A DNA stretch of 17,880 nt from Ilumatobacter sp. (GCA_029263275.1 JAJCXU010000666.1:1-17880); one strand, 5' to 3'. Positions 1 to 7,430 are shown, counted from the first letter of the stretch. Notes: generated by a model not told the origin, from the sequence alone. Made by a program: numbers and translations.

Positions 1-1119
1 GCGATCTTCCACATGGTCACCCACGCCTTCTTCAAGGCGCTGCTCTTCCTCGGTTCCGGTTCGGTCATCCACGGGATGCACGACGAGCAGGACATGCGCA
101 AGATGGGCAAGCTCTTCAAGTTCATGCCGATCACGGCCAGCACGTTCATCATCGGCTGGCTCGCCATCGCAGGTGTGCCGCCCTTTGCCGGCTTCTGGTC
201 GAAGGACGAGATCCTCCTGTTCGCACTGGCCGAGAGCCCCGCGCTCTACGTCGTCGGCATCGTCACGGCCATCCTCACCGCCTTCTACATGACTCGCCAG
301 GTCGTCATGACCTTCTTCGGCGAGCAGAAGTGGGGCAGCCTCGCCAACGAGGCCGAAGCAGCCCACCTCGATACTGCTGAGGTGTCAGCTGATGGTGTTG
401 ATGGAGAAACCGCCGCCAGCGCTGAAACCGCAGCCAGCGCTGAAACCGCAGCCCAAGATGCCGCGGTCCTGGTCGCCGAAGATGGTGCGGCTGGCGATTC
501 CGGGCACGAGACGCATGGCGCGCATGGCGAGTTCAAGCCGCACGAGTCGCCCCCCACGATGCTGATCCCGCTCGTGGTGCTCGCTGGGCTGGCGATGGTT
601 GGCGGCATCATCCAGCTGCCGTCGCTCGGCATCATCCCCAAGGGTGCACAGCACAAACTGCTCGACTGGTTGCATCCCCTCGTTGAGTTCGGCGAAGGCC
701 CCGAAGAGCGGGGCATCGGCGAAACGATTGTCGCAGGCACCTGGGCCGACGACAACAAGGTCATTCTCATCGCCATCGCGGTGGCCTGTGCCATCGTCGG
801 CATCATCGGCGCCTACCTCGTGTATGAGAAGAAGCGTGCCAAGGCGATTGAGCCGGAGCTGTTCGCGGACGGCTGGCATTACGACCGGGCGATCTCGTGG
901 TTCATGGGCAACCCGGGTCGCAAAGGCTTCCAGGGCGTTGCCGATTTCGACAGCAAGGTCGTCGACGGTGCAGTCAATGGTGTTGCCACGTTGGTGCGTG
1001 AGACGTCGGGTCAGGTCCGCAAGGTCCAGACTGGTTACGTGCGTCAGTACGCCGGAGTGATCGGCATCGGTGTCGTCTTGCTTCTTGGGTGGTTCGTGGT
1101 GATTCGAGGAATTCTGTGA
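1..1119 (+). CDS. nuoL: NADH-quinone oxidoreductase subunit L, 3' part (5' end outside window)
   Basis: This is the C-terminal part (372 residues) of a proton-pumping antiporter-like subunit of the complex I membrane arm. The frame is open from base 1 and begins with the NuoL stretch AIFHMVTHAFFKALLFLGSG, followed by the PPFAGFWSKDEIL motif near residues 60-72. The region after HESPPTMLIPLVVLAGL carries further membrane segments. The C-terminus has the family's lateral-helix-type region and a last hydrophobic segment (VIGIGVVLLLGWFVVIRGIL). An acidic, Ala/Glu-rich, His-containing insert lies around residues 114-180, where E. coli NuoL has only a short loop. It contains an 18-bp tandem repeat. 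The TGA stop overlaps the nuoM ATG by one base (TGATG). The identification rests on motifs and on nuoM and nuoN following; it is very secure apart from the missing N-terminus. Confidence 0.97.
   Translation, partial: AIFHMVTHAFFKALLFLGSGSVIHGMHDEQDMRKMGKLFKFMPITASTFIIGWLAIAGVPPFAGFWSKDEILLFALAESPALYVVGIVTAILTAFYMTRQVVMTFFGEQKWGSLANEAEAAHLDTAEVSADGVDGETAASAETAASAETAAQDAAVLVAEDGAAGDSGHETHGAHGEFKPHESPPTMLIPLVVLAGLAMVGGIIQLPSLGIIPKGAQHKLLDWLHPLVEFGEGPEERGIGETIVAGTWADDNKVILIAIAVACAIVGIIGAYLVYEKKRAKAIEPELFADGWHYDRAISWFMGNPGRKGFQGVADFDSKVVDGAVNGVATLVRETSGQVRKVQTGYVRQYAGVIGIGVVLLLGWFVVIRGIL
403..456 (+). repeat. 18-bp tandem repeat inside nuoL, three copies
   Basis: Three 18-bp units (403-420, 421-438, 439-456) encode GETAAS, AETAAS and AETAAQ in frame. 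The second and third units differ only in their last codon, and the first is slightly diverged. The repeat sits in the hydrophilic loop of NuoL before the HESPP motif. In-frame copy-number change would alter loop length without disturbing the pump. Confidence 0.85.
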
Positions 1120-2903
1120 TGGGCGCCCTGACTGAAATGACAGAGTTCACGAACATCGGGCTGCTCGCGGCCGAAGACAGCCACGGCAGTCCCATCGCGT
1201 TCCCGATTCTCACGATGTTGATCCTCCTGCCGATGGTCGGATCGGTCGCGGTTGCGATCAGTTCGAAGCGTCGGCCCGAGTTCACCAAGCTGATTGCGTT
1301 GATGACGTCCGTCGGTGTTGCCGGCATGAGCATCTGGTTGATGTCCTCGTTTGAGATGGGCGAGGCCGGGTTCCAGTTCAGTTCCCAGCACACCTGGATC
1401 GAACAGTGGGGCATCTCGTACCACGTCGGCGTCGATGGCATCTCGCTCTTCCTCGTCGTGTTGACGGGCGTGCTTTTCCCGCTCGCCATCGTCGGTATCG
1501 ATCCGCACCACGACGAGAAGCCGTATCTGGCTTGGCTGTTGATGCTCGAAGCTGGCGTGATGGGCTCGTTCCTGTCGCTCGACCTCTTCTTGTTCTTCAT
1601 CTTCTTCGAGATCGTGCTCGTGCCGATGTACTTCCTCATCGGTGGCTGGGGCTATGAGAGCCGTGTCTACGCGGCCACGAAGTTCTTCCTCTACACGATG
1701 TTCGGCTCGGCGTTCATGCTCGTCGGGCTCATCGCCACGGCGATGCTCGCTCGCGACAGCATCGGCCACCTCACCTTCGACCTTGTTGAAATCGCGGAGG
1801 GCGCCGACTTCGCTGCCAACACCGGCCGATGGTTGTTCTTTGCGTTCGCTGTCGCGTTCGCCGTGAAGGTCCCGATCTTCCCGCTGCACACCTGGTTGCC
1901 CGATGCCCACACGCAGGCACCCACCGCCGGCTCGGTCGTGCTGGCTGGCGTGATGCTGAAGCTCGGTACGTACGGGTTCCTGCGCTTCGGTCTGTACCTC
2001 TTCCCCGAGGCGGCCGTGTGGAGCCGTTCGCTCTGGCTGACCCTCGCGGTCATCGGCATCATCTACGGCGCGATCGCCGCAACGATGCAGAAGGATCTCA
2101 AGCGGCTCGTCGCCTACTCGTCGGTGGCCCACCTTGGGTTCATCATTCTCGGTACGTTCGCGTTCACGTCGCAGGCAATCTCGGGCTCGGTCCTGCAGAT
2201 GGTCAACCACGGTGTGTCGACCGGTGCGCTGTTCCTCATGGTCGGCATGATCTACGAGCGTCGCAAGACCCGTCAGATCGCCGAACTCGGTGGCATCCAG
2301 AAGGTCGCACCAATCTTCGCGGCCGGCTTCATGATCGTGATGTTGTCGTCGATCGGCGTGCCCGGACTCAACGGCTTCATCGGTGAGTATCTGATCCTGC
2401 TCGGCTCGTTCCAGACCGCCCGCTGGTGGACGGTCGTGGCAACGTCGGGCGTGATCCTCGCTGCGCTCTATCTGCTGTGGGCCTACCAGCGTGTGTTCCA
2501 CGGCGAGCCCGACGAAGACAACGCAAAGTTCCCCGAACTGCGCGCCAAGGAAGCCATGGTGCTCCTGCCGTTCATCGCAGCAATCGTCTTCACCGGCGTC
2601 TACCCGAAGCCGCTGCTCGAACGCATCGAGCCGAGCGTTGACGCACTCGTCGCACACGTTGCGGAGAACAGCTCGTTCGACATTCCCGAGTACGGCACCC
2701 AATGCGGCACCTTCACCGTCGAGCACGGCGAAGAAGCAGGAGCGGCCGACGATGCCGAGACTGACGCTGCTGACCACGGTGTGTCTGACTCCGGTTGTGA
2801 GACTCATGATGCAGATCAGGACGAAGCAGACCACGGCGATGGCGATGATGGCGACGCGGATGATGACAGTCACGGCGACGAGGGAGAGGAGAGTGGCGAA
2901 TGA
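1119..2903 (+). CDS. nuoM: NADH-quinone oxidoreductase subunit M
   Basis: NuoM is a membrane-arm antiporter-like subunit of complex I. The product has 594 residues. I chose ATG 1119 because it overlaps the nuoL stop and follows GAGGA at 1106-1110 with 8 nt spacing; the frame is open upstream to GTG 1089. Family hallmarks are the Glu in FFEIVLVPMYFLIGGWG (E164), the Lys in AFAVKVPIFPLHTWLPDAH (K250), and TQAPTAGSVVLAGVMLKLGTYG just after it. The transmembrane body ends near residue 520. From about residue 535 there is an extra 60-residue tail dominated by Asp, Glu and Gly with scattered His, which is not part of the usual NuoM core. nuoN follows with a 4-nt overlap, which implies translational coupling. 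Confidence 0.97.
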   Translation: MGALTEMTEFTNIGLLAAEDSHGSPIAFPILTMLILLPMVGSVAVAISSKRRPEFTKLIALMTSVGVAGMSIWLMSSFEMGEAGFQFSSQHTWIEQWGISYHVGVDGISLFLVVLTGVLFPLAIVGIDPHHDEKPYLAWLLMLEAGVMGSFLSLDLFLFFIFFEIVLVPMYFLIGGWGYESRVYAATKFFLYTMFGSAFMLVGLIATAMLARDSIGHLTFDLVEIAEGADFAANTGRWLFFAFAVAFAVKVPIFPLHTWLPDAHTQAPTAGSVVLAGVMLKLGTYGFLRFGLYLFPEAAVWSRSLWLTLAVIGIIYGAIAATMQKDLKRLVAYSSVAHLGFIILGTFAFTSQAISGSVLQMVNHGVSTGALFLMVGMIYERRKTRQIAELGGIQKVAPIFAAGFMIVMLSSIGVPGLNGFIGEYLILLGSFQTARWWTVVATSGVILAALYLLWAYQRVFHGEPDEDNAKFPELRAKEAMVLLPFIAAIVFTGVYPKPLLERIEPSVDALVAHVAENSSFDIPEYGTQCGTFTVEHGEEAGAADDAETDAADHGVSDSGCETHDADQDEADHGDGDDGDADDDSHGDEGEESGE

Positions 2904-4513
2904 TTGCTGAGCTCATCTCCCAGTCATCCCAGATCGGTGCGTCGGTCGTCGCACAGGGATCGCCGGCTCAGGGCTTTGTCGCCCAGACCTTCGTTGGTCC
3001 CGAGGTCAACTGGTTCGCGTTATCGCCGATGCTGGCGTTACTTGCTGGCGCACTCACGATGATGCTCGTCGGCGCACTGACGCCGACCTGGCCAAAGGGC
3101 CTCTACGCGATGGCCGCGGCCGTCACGGCGGGCACTGCTGGCGCGCTGGCAATGGTCCAGTGGGACGACATCACCGACAACGGTCCGACCACGCTGGTCG
3201 GCGGAGCAATTGCCTTCGATACGTTCGCGATGTTCCTCACGATCACGATCTGTATCGGCGTGCTGCTCGTCTCGTTGCTGACCGATTCGTTCCTGCGCGG
3301 CACGCCCAACGACGGCCCCGAGATCTACGCCCTCTACTTGGTTGCTGCCATCGGTGGCGTCGTGATGGCGTCGGCCAATGACCTCATCGTGTTGTTCCTC
3401 GGCCTCGAGACGCTGTCACTCGCGCTCTACGTACTCGCCGCGTCGAACCGCCGCTCGATTGCGTCGGCCGAGGCGGGCATCAAGTACTTCGTGCTCGGCG
3501 GCTTCGCGTCAGCCTTCTTCCTGTACGGCATCGCCCTGCTCTACGGCGCAGCTGGCACGACGAACATCAGCGAGATGGTCGCCACATTCCAATCGGGCGT
3601 CGACCTCGACAATCCGAACGCCCTGGCGCTCGCCGGTCTGGCGCTGCTGATCGTCGGTCTCGACTTCAAGGTTGCAGCTGCGCCATTCCACGTCTGGACG
3701 CCCGATGTCTACCAGGGCGCGCCTTCACCGGTCACCGCCTTCATGGCATCGGTCGCCAAGGCGGCTGCGTTCGCAGCGATGCTCCGAGTTCTGGTCACCG
3801 CGCTGCCGTTCTTCCGCGACGACTGGCGCCCGGTCATCTGGGTGCTCGCCATCCTGTCGCTCGTCGTCGGCTCGTTCCTCGCCGTGGTGCAGACCAACGT
3901 GAAGCGGATGCTCGCGTACTCCTCGGTTAGCCATGCCGGGTTCCTGCTCGTCGGCGTCGAGGCAGCGGGACACACCGCTGGCGAGGCGCTGCCCGGTGAC
4001 GGCATGCCGTCGGTTGCGCTGTACCTGATGCTCTACTCGGTCCTCGTCATCGGCTCATTCGGCGTGGTCACGGTGGTGTCTCGGGCGTCGGGCAACGTCG
4101 ACGGCGACGCATCGCTCGACACGTTCAAGGGCCTCGCCAAGCGTCGCCCGCTGCTCGCTTTGGCCTTCACGGTGTTCTTGCTGGCGCAGGCTGGCGTGCC
4201 GTTCACGTCGGGTTTCATCGCCAAGTTCGGTGTCATCCAGGCTGCGGTCGAAGTCGAGAGCTACGCCATCGCGGTCATCGCAATGGTCGCTGCTGTGGTC
4301 GCTGCGTTCTTGTACCTGCGGATCATGGTCAGCATGTGGCTCGCTGATCCAGACGATGGCGCCGTCGAGTCCGATGCCGCCGGCACCGGAATCTCGGTTG
4401 GCCTCTCATCTGGCCTGGCGATTGCCGCGGCGGCCGCATTCACGCTCTTCGTCGGCGTGTTCCCGGGTTGGTTGCTCGACGCAGCCGAAACCGTCAACGC
4501 CATCGCGCGCTGA
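2900..4513 (+). CDS. nuoN: NADH-quinone oxidoreductase subunit N
   Basis: NuoN is the third antiporter-like subunit of the complex I membrane arm, with 537 residues. The start ATG 2900 overlaps the nuoM stop (ATGA), with AGGAG at 2887-2891 placed 8 nt upstream. Diagnostic segments are FLGLETLSLALYVLAA (E170) and DFKVAAAPFHVWTPDVYQGA (K257), followed by PSPVTAFMASVAKAAAF. A second conserved block is VKRMLAYSSVSHAGFLLVG, and GVPFTSGFIAKFGV lies later. The first 38 residues are a mainly hydrophilic extension before the first membrane helix. This is the last recognisable nuo gene here, in the usual L-M-N order. No convincing terminator is seen after the stop; instead a heptamer tandem repeat follows. 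Confidence 0.97.
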   Translation: MIAELISQSSQIGASVVAQGSPAQGFVAQTFVGPEVNWFALSPMLALLAGALTMMLVGALTPTWPKGLYAMAAAVTAGTAGALAMVQWDDITDNGPTTLVGGAIAFDTFAMFLTITICIGVLLVSLLTDSFLRGTPNDGPEIYALYLVAAIGGVVMASANDLIVLFLGLETLSLALYVLAASNRRSIASAEAGIKYFVLGGFASAFFLYGIALLYGAAGTTNISEMVATFQSGVDLDNPNALALAGLALLIVGLDFKVAAAPFHVWTPDVYQGAPSPVTAFMASVAKAAAFAAMLRVLVTALPFFRDDWRPVIWVLAILSLVVGSFLAVVQTNVKRMLAYSSVSHAGFLLVGVEAAGHTAGEALPGDGMPSVALYLMLYSVLVIGSFGVVTVVSRASGNVDGDASLDTFKGLAKRRPLLALAFTVFLLAQAGVPFTSGFIAKFGVIQAAVEVESYAIAVIAMVAAVVAAFLYLRIMVSMWLADPDDGAVESDAAGTGISVGLSSGLAIAAAAAFTLFVGVFPGWLLDAAETVNAIAR

Positions 4514-4553
4514 GCTGAGACGAGTTCCCGTTCTCGCGCTGAGCGGTAGTTCT

Positions 4554-4595
4554 GCTTCTGGCTTCTGGCTTCTGGCTTCTGGCTTCAGGCTTCAG
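4554..4595. repeat. 7-bp tandem repeat, six copies
   Basis: Six uninterrupted 7-bp units fill 4554-4595: four GCTTCTG followed by two GCTTCAG. They lie between the nuoN stop and the converging DUF4440 gene. The last unit (4589-4595) contains TCA at 4592-4594, which is the TGA stop codon of that minus-strand gene. The rest of the nuoN-proximal gap (4514-4553) shows no clear hairpin. Confidence 0.9.
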
Positions 4596-5044
4596 GCTTG
4601 ATGTTGCTCATCGGGAATGGGCGTGCCCTGGTGAAACCTGATCTGCCACTCGCCAGCAGTTGACCTCAGCCACAGCGACGATCGGATCGCGGTCTTCAGT
4701 GTCGACGTGGTCCGATATGTGACGAGGATCGTTCCGTCGGCGATGTGTCGCCCAACGAGATCAGTCGCCGTCGTGAGCGGCGTGGCCTCGTCTTCGAGCG
4801 GGAGTTCGTCGATGATGGCTTGGCGCGTCCAGACTCGCCCGGATGCGCCGTGCTCGATGAAGTCCGCGTGCAGGATCGCCCCGAGCCGAGCGGCGTCAGA
4901 CCGAACAGCGGGATCCAGCAGTTCCGCTTCGAGCCGGAGCACCTGCGCGATGTCGGTCGACGTGTCGCGCTGCAAGTCGCTGGGCGTGTCGCGCTGCATG
5001 TTGATCGGCACGTCGCTCTGTATTCCCCGGTTGACGTCGTTCAC
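4592..5044 (-). CDS. DUF4440 / NTF2-like family protein
   Basis: This is a small protein of the SnoaL/NTF2-like fold, DUF4440 type. Residues about 33-148 carry the family pattern: LEAELLDPAVRSDAARLGAI, then LHADFIEHGASGRVWTRQAI, then VTYRTT, SLWLRS and a C-terminal WQIRFHQGTPIP. The cone-shaped fold forms a pocket used for varied functions, and the substrate here cannot be told. The N-terminus (residues 8-31) is an 8-residue repeat (IQSDVPIN, MQRDTPSD, LQRDTSTD) absent from the core family, so the start is uncertain. GTG 5044 gives 150 residues but lies only 17 bp from the divergent HAD start. ATG 4999 gives 135 residues. Neither has a good SD. The gene converges on nuoN and its stop lies in the heptamer repeat. 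Confidence 0.8.
   Translation of the reverse strand: MNDVNRGIQSDVPINMQRDTPSDLQRDTSTDIAQVLRLEAELLDPAVRSDAARLGAILHADFIEHGASGRVWTRQAIIDELPLEDEATPLTTATDLVGRHIADGTILVTYRTTSTLKTAIRSSLWLRSTAGEWQIRFHQGTPIPDEQHQA
4961..5032. repeat. 24-bp imperfect tandem repeat at the 5' end of the DUF4440 gene
   Basis: Three 24-bp units start at 4961, 4985 and 5009. The first two share CGTGTCGCGCTGCA exactly; the third is degenerate (CACGTCGCTCTGTA). Read on the minus strand they encode the 8-residue repeat at the proposed N-terminus, or they are 5' untranslated if translation starts at ATG 4999 or later. Confidence 0.75.
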
Positions 5045-5049
5045 GTCGC

Positions 5050-5055
5050 TAGCTT
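5050..5055 (+). promoter_or_regulatory. -10-like element for a leaderless HAD hydrolase transcript
   Basis: TAGCTT fits the TANNNT -10 pattern and ends exactly 6 nt before the ATG at 5062, the spacing expected if transcription starts at the A of the start codon. There is no SD before that ATG. TTGACG at 5031-5036 is only 13 nt upstream, too short for a standard -35, so the -35 is unassigned. Confidence 0.4.
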
Positions 5056-5061
5056 GCCAGG

Positions 5062-5781
5062 ATGCGTGCCTCCGCCTCAGGTGAGATTCGGTCCCAATAT
5101 CCGGTGGTGCTGTTCGACCTCGACAACACGTTGTCGGACTTCTCGTCCGCCCAGCAGGTGGCGCTTCCCGCGCTGCTCGCCGACCACGGTGTTCCTGACG
5201 GCATCGACTATCTCCCGACGTTCAAGCGCCTGGCAGATCCGTTGTGGGGTCAACTCGAAGCCGGTGAACTCACGCTCGACACACTGAACGACGAGCGTTT
5301 CCGCTTGTTGATCGAACACACCGACCTCGATCTGGATCCCAGCGTGCTCGCGCCGCAATACCTCGCGTGGCTCGGCCGATCAGGTGTGCTGTGGCCGGGC
5401 GCAGTCGAGCTCCTCGACCAACTGCGCGGCAACGTCACGATGGGCCTGGTGACGAACGGTTACGCCGAGGTGCAGCGGCCTCGGCTCGCCCAGTTCGGTC
5501 TTGACGACTACTTCGCGTCGGTGACGGTGTCGAGCGAGATCGGTCATGCCAAGCCAAGCCAAGCGTTCTTCGACGTCGCGTTGGCCGCACACGACAATCC
5601 AGACCCCTCGACCGTGCTCGTCGTCGGCGACAGCCTGAGTTCTGACATCGCCGGTGGCGCCTCGGCCGGATGCGCGACCTGTTGGTTCAACCCGGCAGGC
5701 AAAGAAGCTCCGGACTCCCCGCGCATCGACCACGTCGCCACGACCCTGGCCGATGTTGCGGGGATCGTGCTCGGCGACTGA
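5062..5781 (+). CDS. HAD superfamily (subfamily IA) hydrolase
   Basis: This is a haloacid-dehalogenase-type phosphatase of 239 residues, a normal length for the YjjG/Gph-like subgroup. All four motifs are visible. Motif I is VVLFDLDNTLSDF with nucleophile D19 and acid/base D21. Motif II is VTNG (T131-N132). Motif III Lys is K164 in GHAKPS. Motif IV is VVGDSLSSDI with D190 and D195. The helical cap lies between residues about 27 and 110. The substrate is probably a small phosphorylated metabolite (nucleotide or sugar phosphate), which the sequence does not specify. ATG 5062 is the only reasonable start and fits a leaderless transcript. The gene is divergent from the DUF4440 gene and convergent with the DUF222-HNH gene. 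Confidence 0.93.
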   Translation: MRASASGEIRSQYPVVLFDLDNTLSDFSSAQQVALPALLADHGVPDGIDYLPTFKRLADPLWGQLEAGELTLDTLNDERFRLLIEHTDLDLDPSVLAPQYLAWLGRSGVLWPGAVELLDQLRGNVTMGLVTNGYAEVQRPRLAQFGLDDYFASVTVSSEIGHAKPSQAFFDVALAAHDNPDPSTVLVVGDSLSSDIAGGASAGCATCWFNPAGKEAPDSPRIDHVATTLADVAGIVLGD

Positions 5782-6031
5782 CGACCGGAGCTGTGTGGGC
5801 AGGCGGTGCGGGCGCGGCCGACATCCCGTTGGTCGAGCTGCTGTCGGGCAGGGGAGATCGCCCGGCGGTCAGGCTGTCGGTTTGAGGCGAGCCGAGTCTG
5901 GTGAGCTGTGCTGGCCCGGCCAGACACGAACATGACGGCCGCTCATCGGTTCCACCCGCGCATCACCCCTCCCAAAACGAGAAGGAAGAGTAAAGACAGG
6001 CCATCGTCGATGGCGTCGGAGCAAACTCGGG
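5782..6031. other. 250-bp region between convergent HAD and DUF222-HNH genes
   Basis: No credible gene is seen here. A short GC-rich hairpin, CTGGC-CCG-GCCAG, lies at 5911-5923 and can be lengthened by GTG/CAC with one bulged A, but no T-run follows on either strand. CGGGC (5845-5849) pairs with GCCCG (5860-5864) as another weak stem. A purine-rich stretch (about 5976-5999) follows. The end at 6026-6031 is one arm of the hairpin described separately. Confidence 0.5.
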
Positions 6032-6040
6032 TCACCCGAG
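6026..6040 (-). terminator. Hairpin at the stop codon of the DUF222-HNH gene
   Basis: A perfect 6-bp inverted repeat, CTCGGG (6026-6031) and CCCGAG (6035-6040), flanks TCA, the complement of the gene's TGA stop. On the minus-strand transcript the stop codon forms the 3-nt loop, and the stem is followed by TTTGCTCC, a short U-run. This is a plausible but weak intrinsic terminator. Confidence 0.5.
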
Positions 6041-7285
6041 CCCAGCTGGTTCGCTCCGATCCTGCGTGGTCGAAGCAATGCGGTCGATGGTGGGACCGGC
6101 CCAGTGGACGCTGCCGTCGGGTCGCGTCCAGGTTGCGGTGCGGCCCGGCGTCATGGTGAGTGTCCATCCGCCTTCGTGTACGAGATGGTGATGTCGCTCA
6201 CAGACCGGGATGAGATTCTCGATGTCGGTCAATCCACCATGCTCCGTCCAGAAGCGCACGTGATGAATCCGACAGTCGTCGAAACCCACGGCGCAATCCG
6301 GATGCGCACAGGTCCGGTGCATCGCCGCCAGCGCTCGCCGTTGGGCCCGACTTGCCGTGCGTCGGGATCGGCCTGAGTCGAGGACCTCCCCGTCGGAATT
6401 GAGCACGACCGGGAACACGTCGGCATCACAGCACAACCGCCGCACTGTGGTGGCCGGAAGTGGATTGCCACCGACGGTCTCGCACAGCCCGACCTGCGTG
6501 GCAGTGTCGATGAGGCAGTCATATGAGATCAGCACGCCGACTTCGGGGCGACTCCCGGAGCCACCTGACGCCTTGGCCGCATTGACCACGGCCTGCACTC
6601 GAAGCTCGCTCCACGGCGTCTTTGCATTACCGTCGGCTGAGCGATCAGTAGCCAGCTGGGCATCGATCGCCGTCCACAGCTCGGCATCGCGCAGCGGATC
6701 CAGTTCGAGCAGCGTGTGGTGCATTCCCGTGGTCTTGTCGATCCAACGCTTCACGCTGGACCGACGACGCTGCGCCGCGAGTTCTTCGGCCGCAGTAGCA
6801 CCCGCAGTAGCAGCGTTGATTGCGGACACCTCCTTGCGCATTGCCCGATCGAAGGCATCCACCGTTGAGCGTGTGGCTTGGTCGAGGTATGCAGCGGCGG
6901 ACGCATCGAGACGTTCGCGTCCTGCGTCATCGAGCCGACCAGCCGCTCGAGCCACGGCATCGACGTGCCCTGCCGAGACCGAACCAGAGGCAAGGGCCGA
7001 CTCAAAGCCCGGCATCCGTTCACACACATCAGCACGATCGGTGACGGCGCGGGCCTCGCGTTCTGACCGTTGGCCCGCCCGGACGTGAGCAGCTTCGGCC
7101 GAACCAGCGCTGCCTTCCGCGGCGAGTTCGCGGCCCCGACGGTTCGCTGCGATCTCTGCAGCATCGGACCACGATCGCACCACGCGAAGGTGGGCAAGGT
7201 GTTCGGCGAGTTCATCGCGACTCATGGTCGCGACGGTCGCCGTCGAAGCGGCCTGGAAGGCGACCTCGACAGTTGAGTTGGGCAT
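6032..7285 (-). CDS. DUF222 domain-containing HNH endonuclease-like protein (13E12 family)
   Basis: This 417-residue protein has the two-part architecture of the actinobacterial 13E12-repeat family. The N-terminal DUF222 region (about 20-310) is Ala/Arg-rich and includes DRADVCERMPGFESALASGS and the VKRWIDKTTGMHHTLLELDP block. The C-terminal HNH domain (about 316-375) carries C326, C331, H341-H342, N357, H365-H367 and H370 in the order CAHPDC, RIHHVRFW, NLIPVCERHHHLVHEGGW. A complete HNH motif suggests metal-dependent nuclease capacity, but the biological role of the family is not established. ATG 7285 is supported by GGAGAA just upstream. The gene diverges from the methyltransferase across a 145-bp region with a strong palindrome, and ends in a hairpin. 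These genes are often multicopy in actinobacteria, so this may be a mobile or repeated family member. Confidence 0.93.
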   Translation of the reverse strand: MPNSTVEVAFQAASTATVATMSRDELAEHLAHLRVVRSWSDAAEIAANRRGRELAAEGSAGSAEAAHVRAGQRSEREARAVTDRADVCERMPGFESALASGSVSAGHVDAVARAAGRLDDAGRERLDASAAAYLDQATRSTVDAFDRAMRKEVSAINAATAGATAAEELAAQRRRSSVKRWIDKTTGMHHTLLELDPLRDAELWTAIDAQLATDRSADGNAKTPWSELRVQAVVNAAKASGGSGSRPEVGVLISYDCLIDTATQVGLCETVGGNPLPATTVRRLCCDADVFPVVLNSDGEVLDSGRSRRTASRAQRRALAAMHRTCAHPDCAVGFDDCRIHHVRFWTEHGGLTDIENLIPVCERHHHLVHEGGWTLTMTPGRTATWTRPDGSVHWAGPTIDRIASTTQDRSEPAGLG

Positions 7286-7322
7286 TGCGTTCTCCGATCT
7301 CGAGTGGACGAAACCGGGGGAG

Positions 7323-7344
7323 TCGGTACTGATAACAGTACCGA
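7323..7344. promoter_or_regulatory. Perfect 9+9-bp palindrome in the divergent promoter region
   Basis: TCGGTACTG (7323-7331), spacer ATAA (7332-7335) and CAGTACCGA (7336-7344) form an exact inverted repeat, the only strong one between the divergent DUF222-HNH and methyltransferase starts. On the minus strand it contains TACTGT (complement of 7335-7340), which fits a TANNNT -10 for the HNH gene, about 50 nt upstream of its ATG. A repressor bound here would cover that promoter. The sequence is not the mycobacterial LexA box pattern TCGAAC-N4-GTTCGA, though spacer length and outer TCG/CGA agree. A small transcribed hairpin is the alternative. Confidence 0.6.
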
Positions 7345-7430
7345 TCGGGTGTCACAGAGTTGGCGGAGTCGATCCGTTTTCGGTCGATGAGCGGGCGAGA
7401 ACGTTCGGCTGCGGGTGGCAGAGTGGGTGG

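Noticed and set aside
1044..2873. 609-residue open frame antisense to nuoM
   Set aside because: It is full of Arg, Asp, Glu and His in low-complexity runs with no recognisable domain; the nuoM frame beneath it is unambiguous. It is a GC-rich shadow frame.
5911..5923. Short GC hairpin considered as a terminator for the HAD gene
   Set aside because: It has only 5-6 bp, lies about 130 bp after the stop, and is not followed by a T-run.
6357..7088. 243-residue plus-strand frame opposite the DUF222-HNH gene
   Set aside because: Ser/Arg/Ala-rich shadow of a clear minus-strand gene, without motifs.
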